Shown here: positions 33,474 to 33,612 of the stretch, one piece after another
Layout of the letters: the number at the start of each line of letters is the position of its first letter
Position numbering within the stretch: position 1 is the stretch's first letter
Assembly (NCBI RefSeq): GCF_003946515.1
Contig: NZ_RHOM01000022.1
Span: forward strand, 1 to 33,612
Length of the DNA: 33,612 bases
Origin: Companilactobacillus zhongbaensis
GTDB lineage: Bacteria; Bacillota; Bacilli; Lactobacillales; Lactobacillaceae
Direction: 5' to 3'
Notes under the pieces: model-generated
The model's database searches: none
What the model saw: only the letters and a program-made list of their open reading frames with translations
What the model was told of the DNA's origin: nothing
Program-made: the position numbers and the translations under genes

Positions 33474-33612
33474 TGGTGGGCTGCTACAATTGTTTTAACC
33501 GGAAGAATGATAAACAAGAACGAGTCCGGGAGACGATAACAATGAGTAAGAAAAATAAGAAGACCCCTTTCGAAATTAAGAGAAAGGCAGTGGAACGTGT
33601 ATTCAATGGAGA
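33474..33612 (+). mobile_element. IS3-type insertion sequence, left end
   Basis: Starts at the break in copy G (TGGTGGGCTGCTACAATTG is the putative terminal repeat) and contains the 5' end of a transposase OrfA-like gene. The other end is outside the window, so target duplication and inverted repeats cannot be verified. Confidence 0.6.
33542..33612 (+). CDS. IS3-family OrfA-like transposase, 5' part
   Basis: ATG 33542 after GGGAG. The 23 visible residues (MSKKNKKTPFEIKRKAVERV, then FNG) match the start of the helix-turn-helix OrfA of IS3/IS150-type transposases, which begin with basic residues and F..K.KAV. The gene runs off the window edge; OrfB would be expected downstream. Confidence 0.65.
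   Translation, partial: MSKKNKKTPFEIKRKAVERVFNG

Overview
The window looks like a chromosomal segment of a low-GC Gram-positive bacterium of the family Lactobacillaceae. A Companilactobacillus-type species (farciminis/alimentarius group) is my best guess. The basis is gene content (betaine uptake, Rgg-type regulator, CopY, leuABCD with a leader peptide, nucleoside deoxyribosyltransferase), strong AGGAGG-type ribosome binding sites, frequent TTG/GTG starts and the protein sequences themselves. The genus is an inference, not something the sequence proves.

Layout: 1-1250 is non-coding with repeat copy A1. 1251-4212 is an opuA-type betaine ABC importer whose ATPase gene carries an in-frame stop. 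4213-5052 holds repeat A2. 5053-8223 is an Rgg-like regulator plus a quinol-type nitric oxide reductase, ending flush with repeat B1. 8566-10654 (minus strand) is a MazG-like pyrophosphohydrolase with a GIY-YIG/DUF2075 helicase-like protein. 10972-15423 is leuABCD behind a promoter, a Leu-rich leader peptide and an attenuator. 15563-17247 is an MFS transporter between repeats E and B2. 17423-21279 holds a TauE-type permease, an aldo/keto reductase with a Rossmann-fold protein, and an MBL/beta-CASP-like protein with a degenerate metal site. 21280-22455 is a CynX-type MFS transporter (minus). Repeat C and a 14-bp minisatellite precede a frameshifted copY. azlCD and another MFS transporter follow on the minus strand. 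Repeat D and a 64-bp tandem array precede a DUF389 protein. A 110-residue unknown protein and repeat F follow. 29069-32958 (minus) is an MMPL/RND transporter, its likely TetR regulator and a nucleoside deoxyribosyltransferase. The right end has a 38-residue membrane peptide and a repeat copy (G) broken by an IS3-type element that runs off the window.

The most unusual content is non-coding. Nine copies (A1, A2, B1, B2, C, D, E, F, G) of a structured repeat superfamily occur in 33.6 kb, on both strands. The eight intact copies fold into an outer helix, a conserved TTCC/TCCA (or TCC/TCC) internal loop and a second helix. The A, C, D and F copies then show two inner hairpins. Helices differ between copies by compensating changes while loops and the GCTGA motif stay fixed, which is what a selected RNA (or ssDNA) structure produces.

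The flanking DNA is also skewed by element orientation. The plus strand is G+T rich around plus-oriented copies (A1, A2, C, D, G) and A+C rich around minus-oriented copies (E, F, and B1/B2 as I orient them). The skew runs through neighbouring genes whichever strand they are on. I counted selected 60-base blocks by hand; a sliding-window computation is needed to confirm the pattern.

Functionally, branched-chain amino acid metabolism (leuABCD, AzlCD) and small-molecule transport (betaine, three MFS, TauE, MMPL) dominate. Two genes (opuAA, copY) are broken by single-base lesions, which may be real mutations or read errors.
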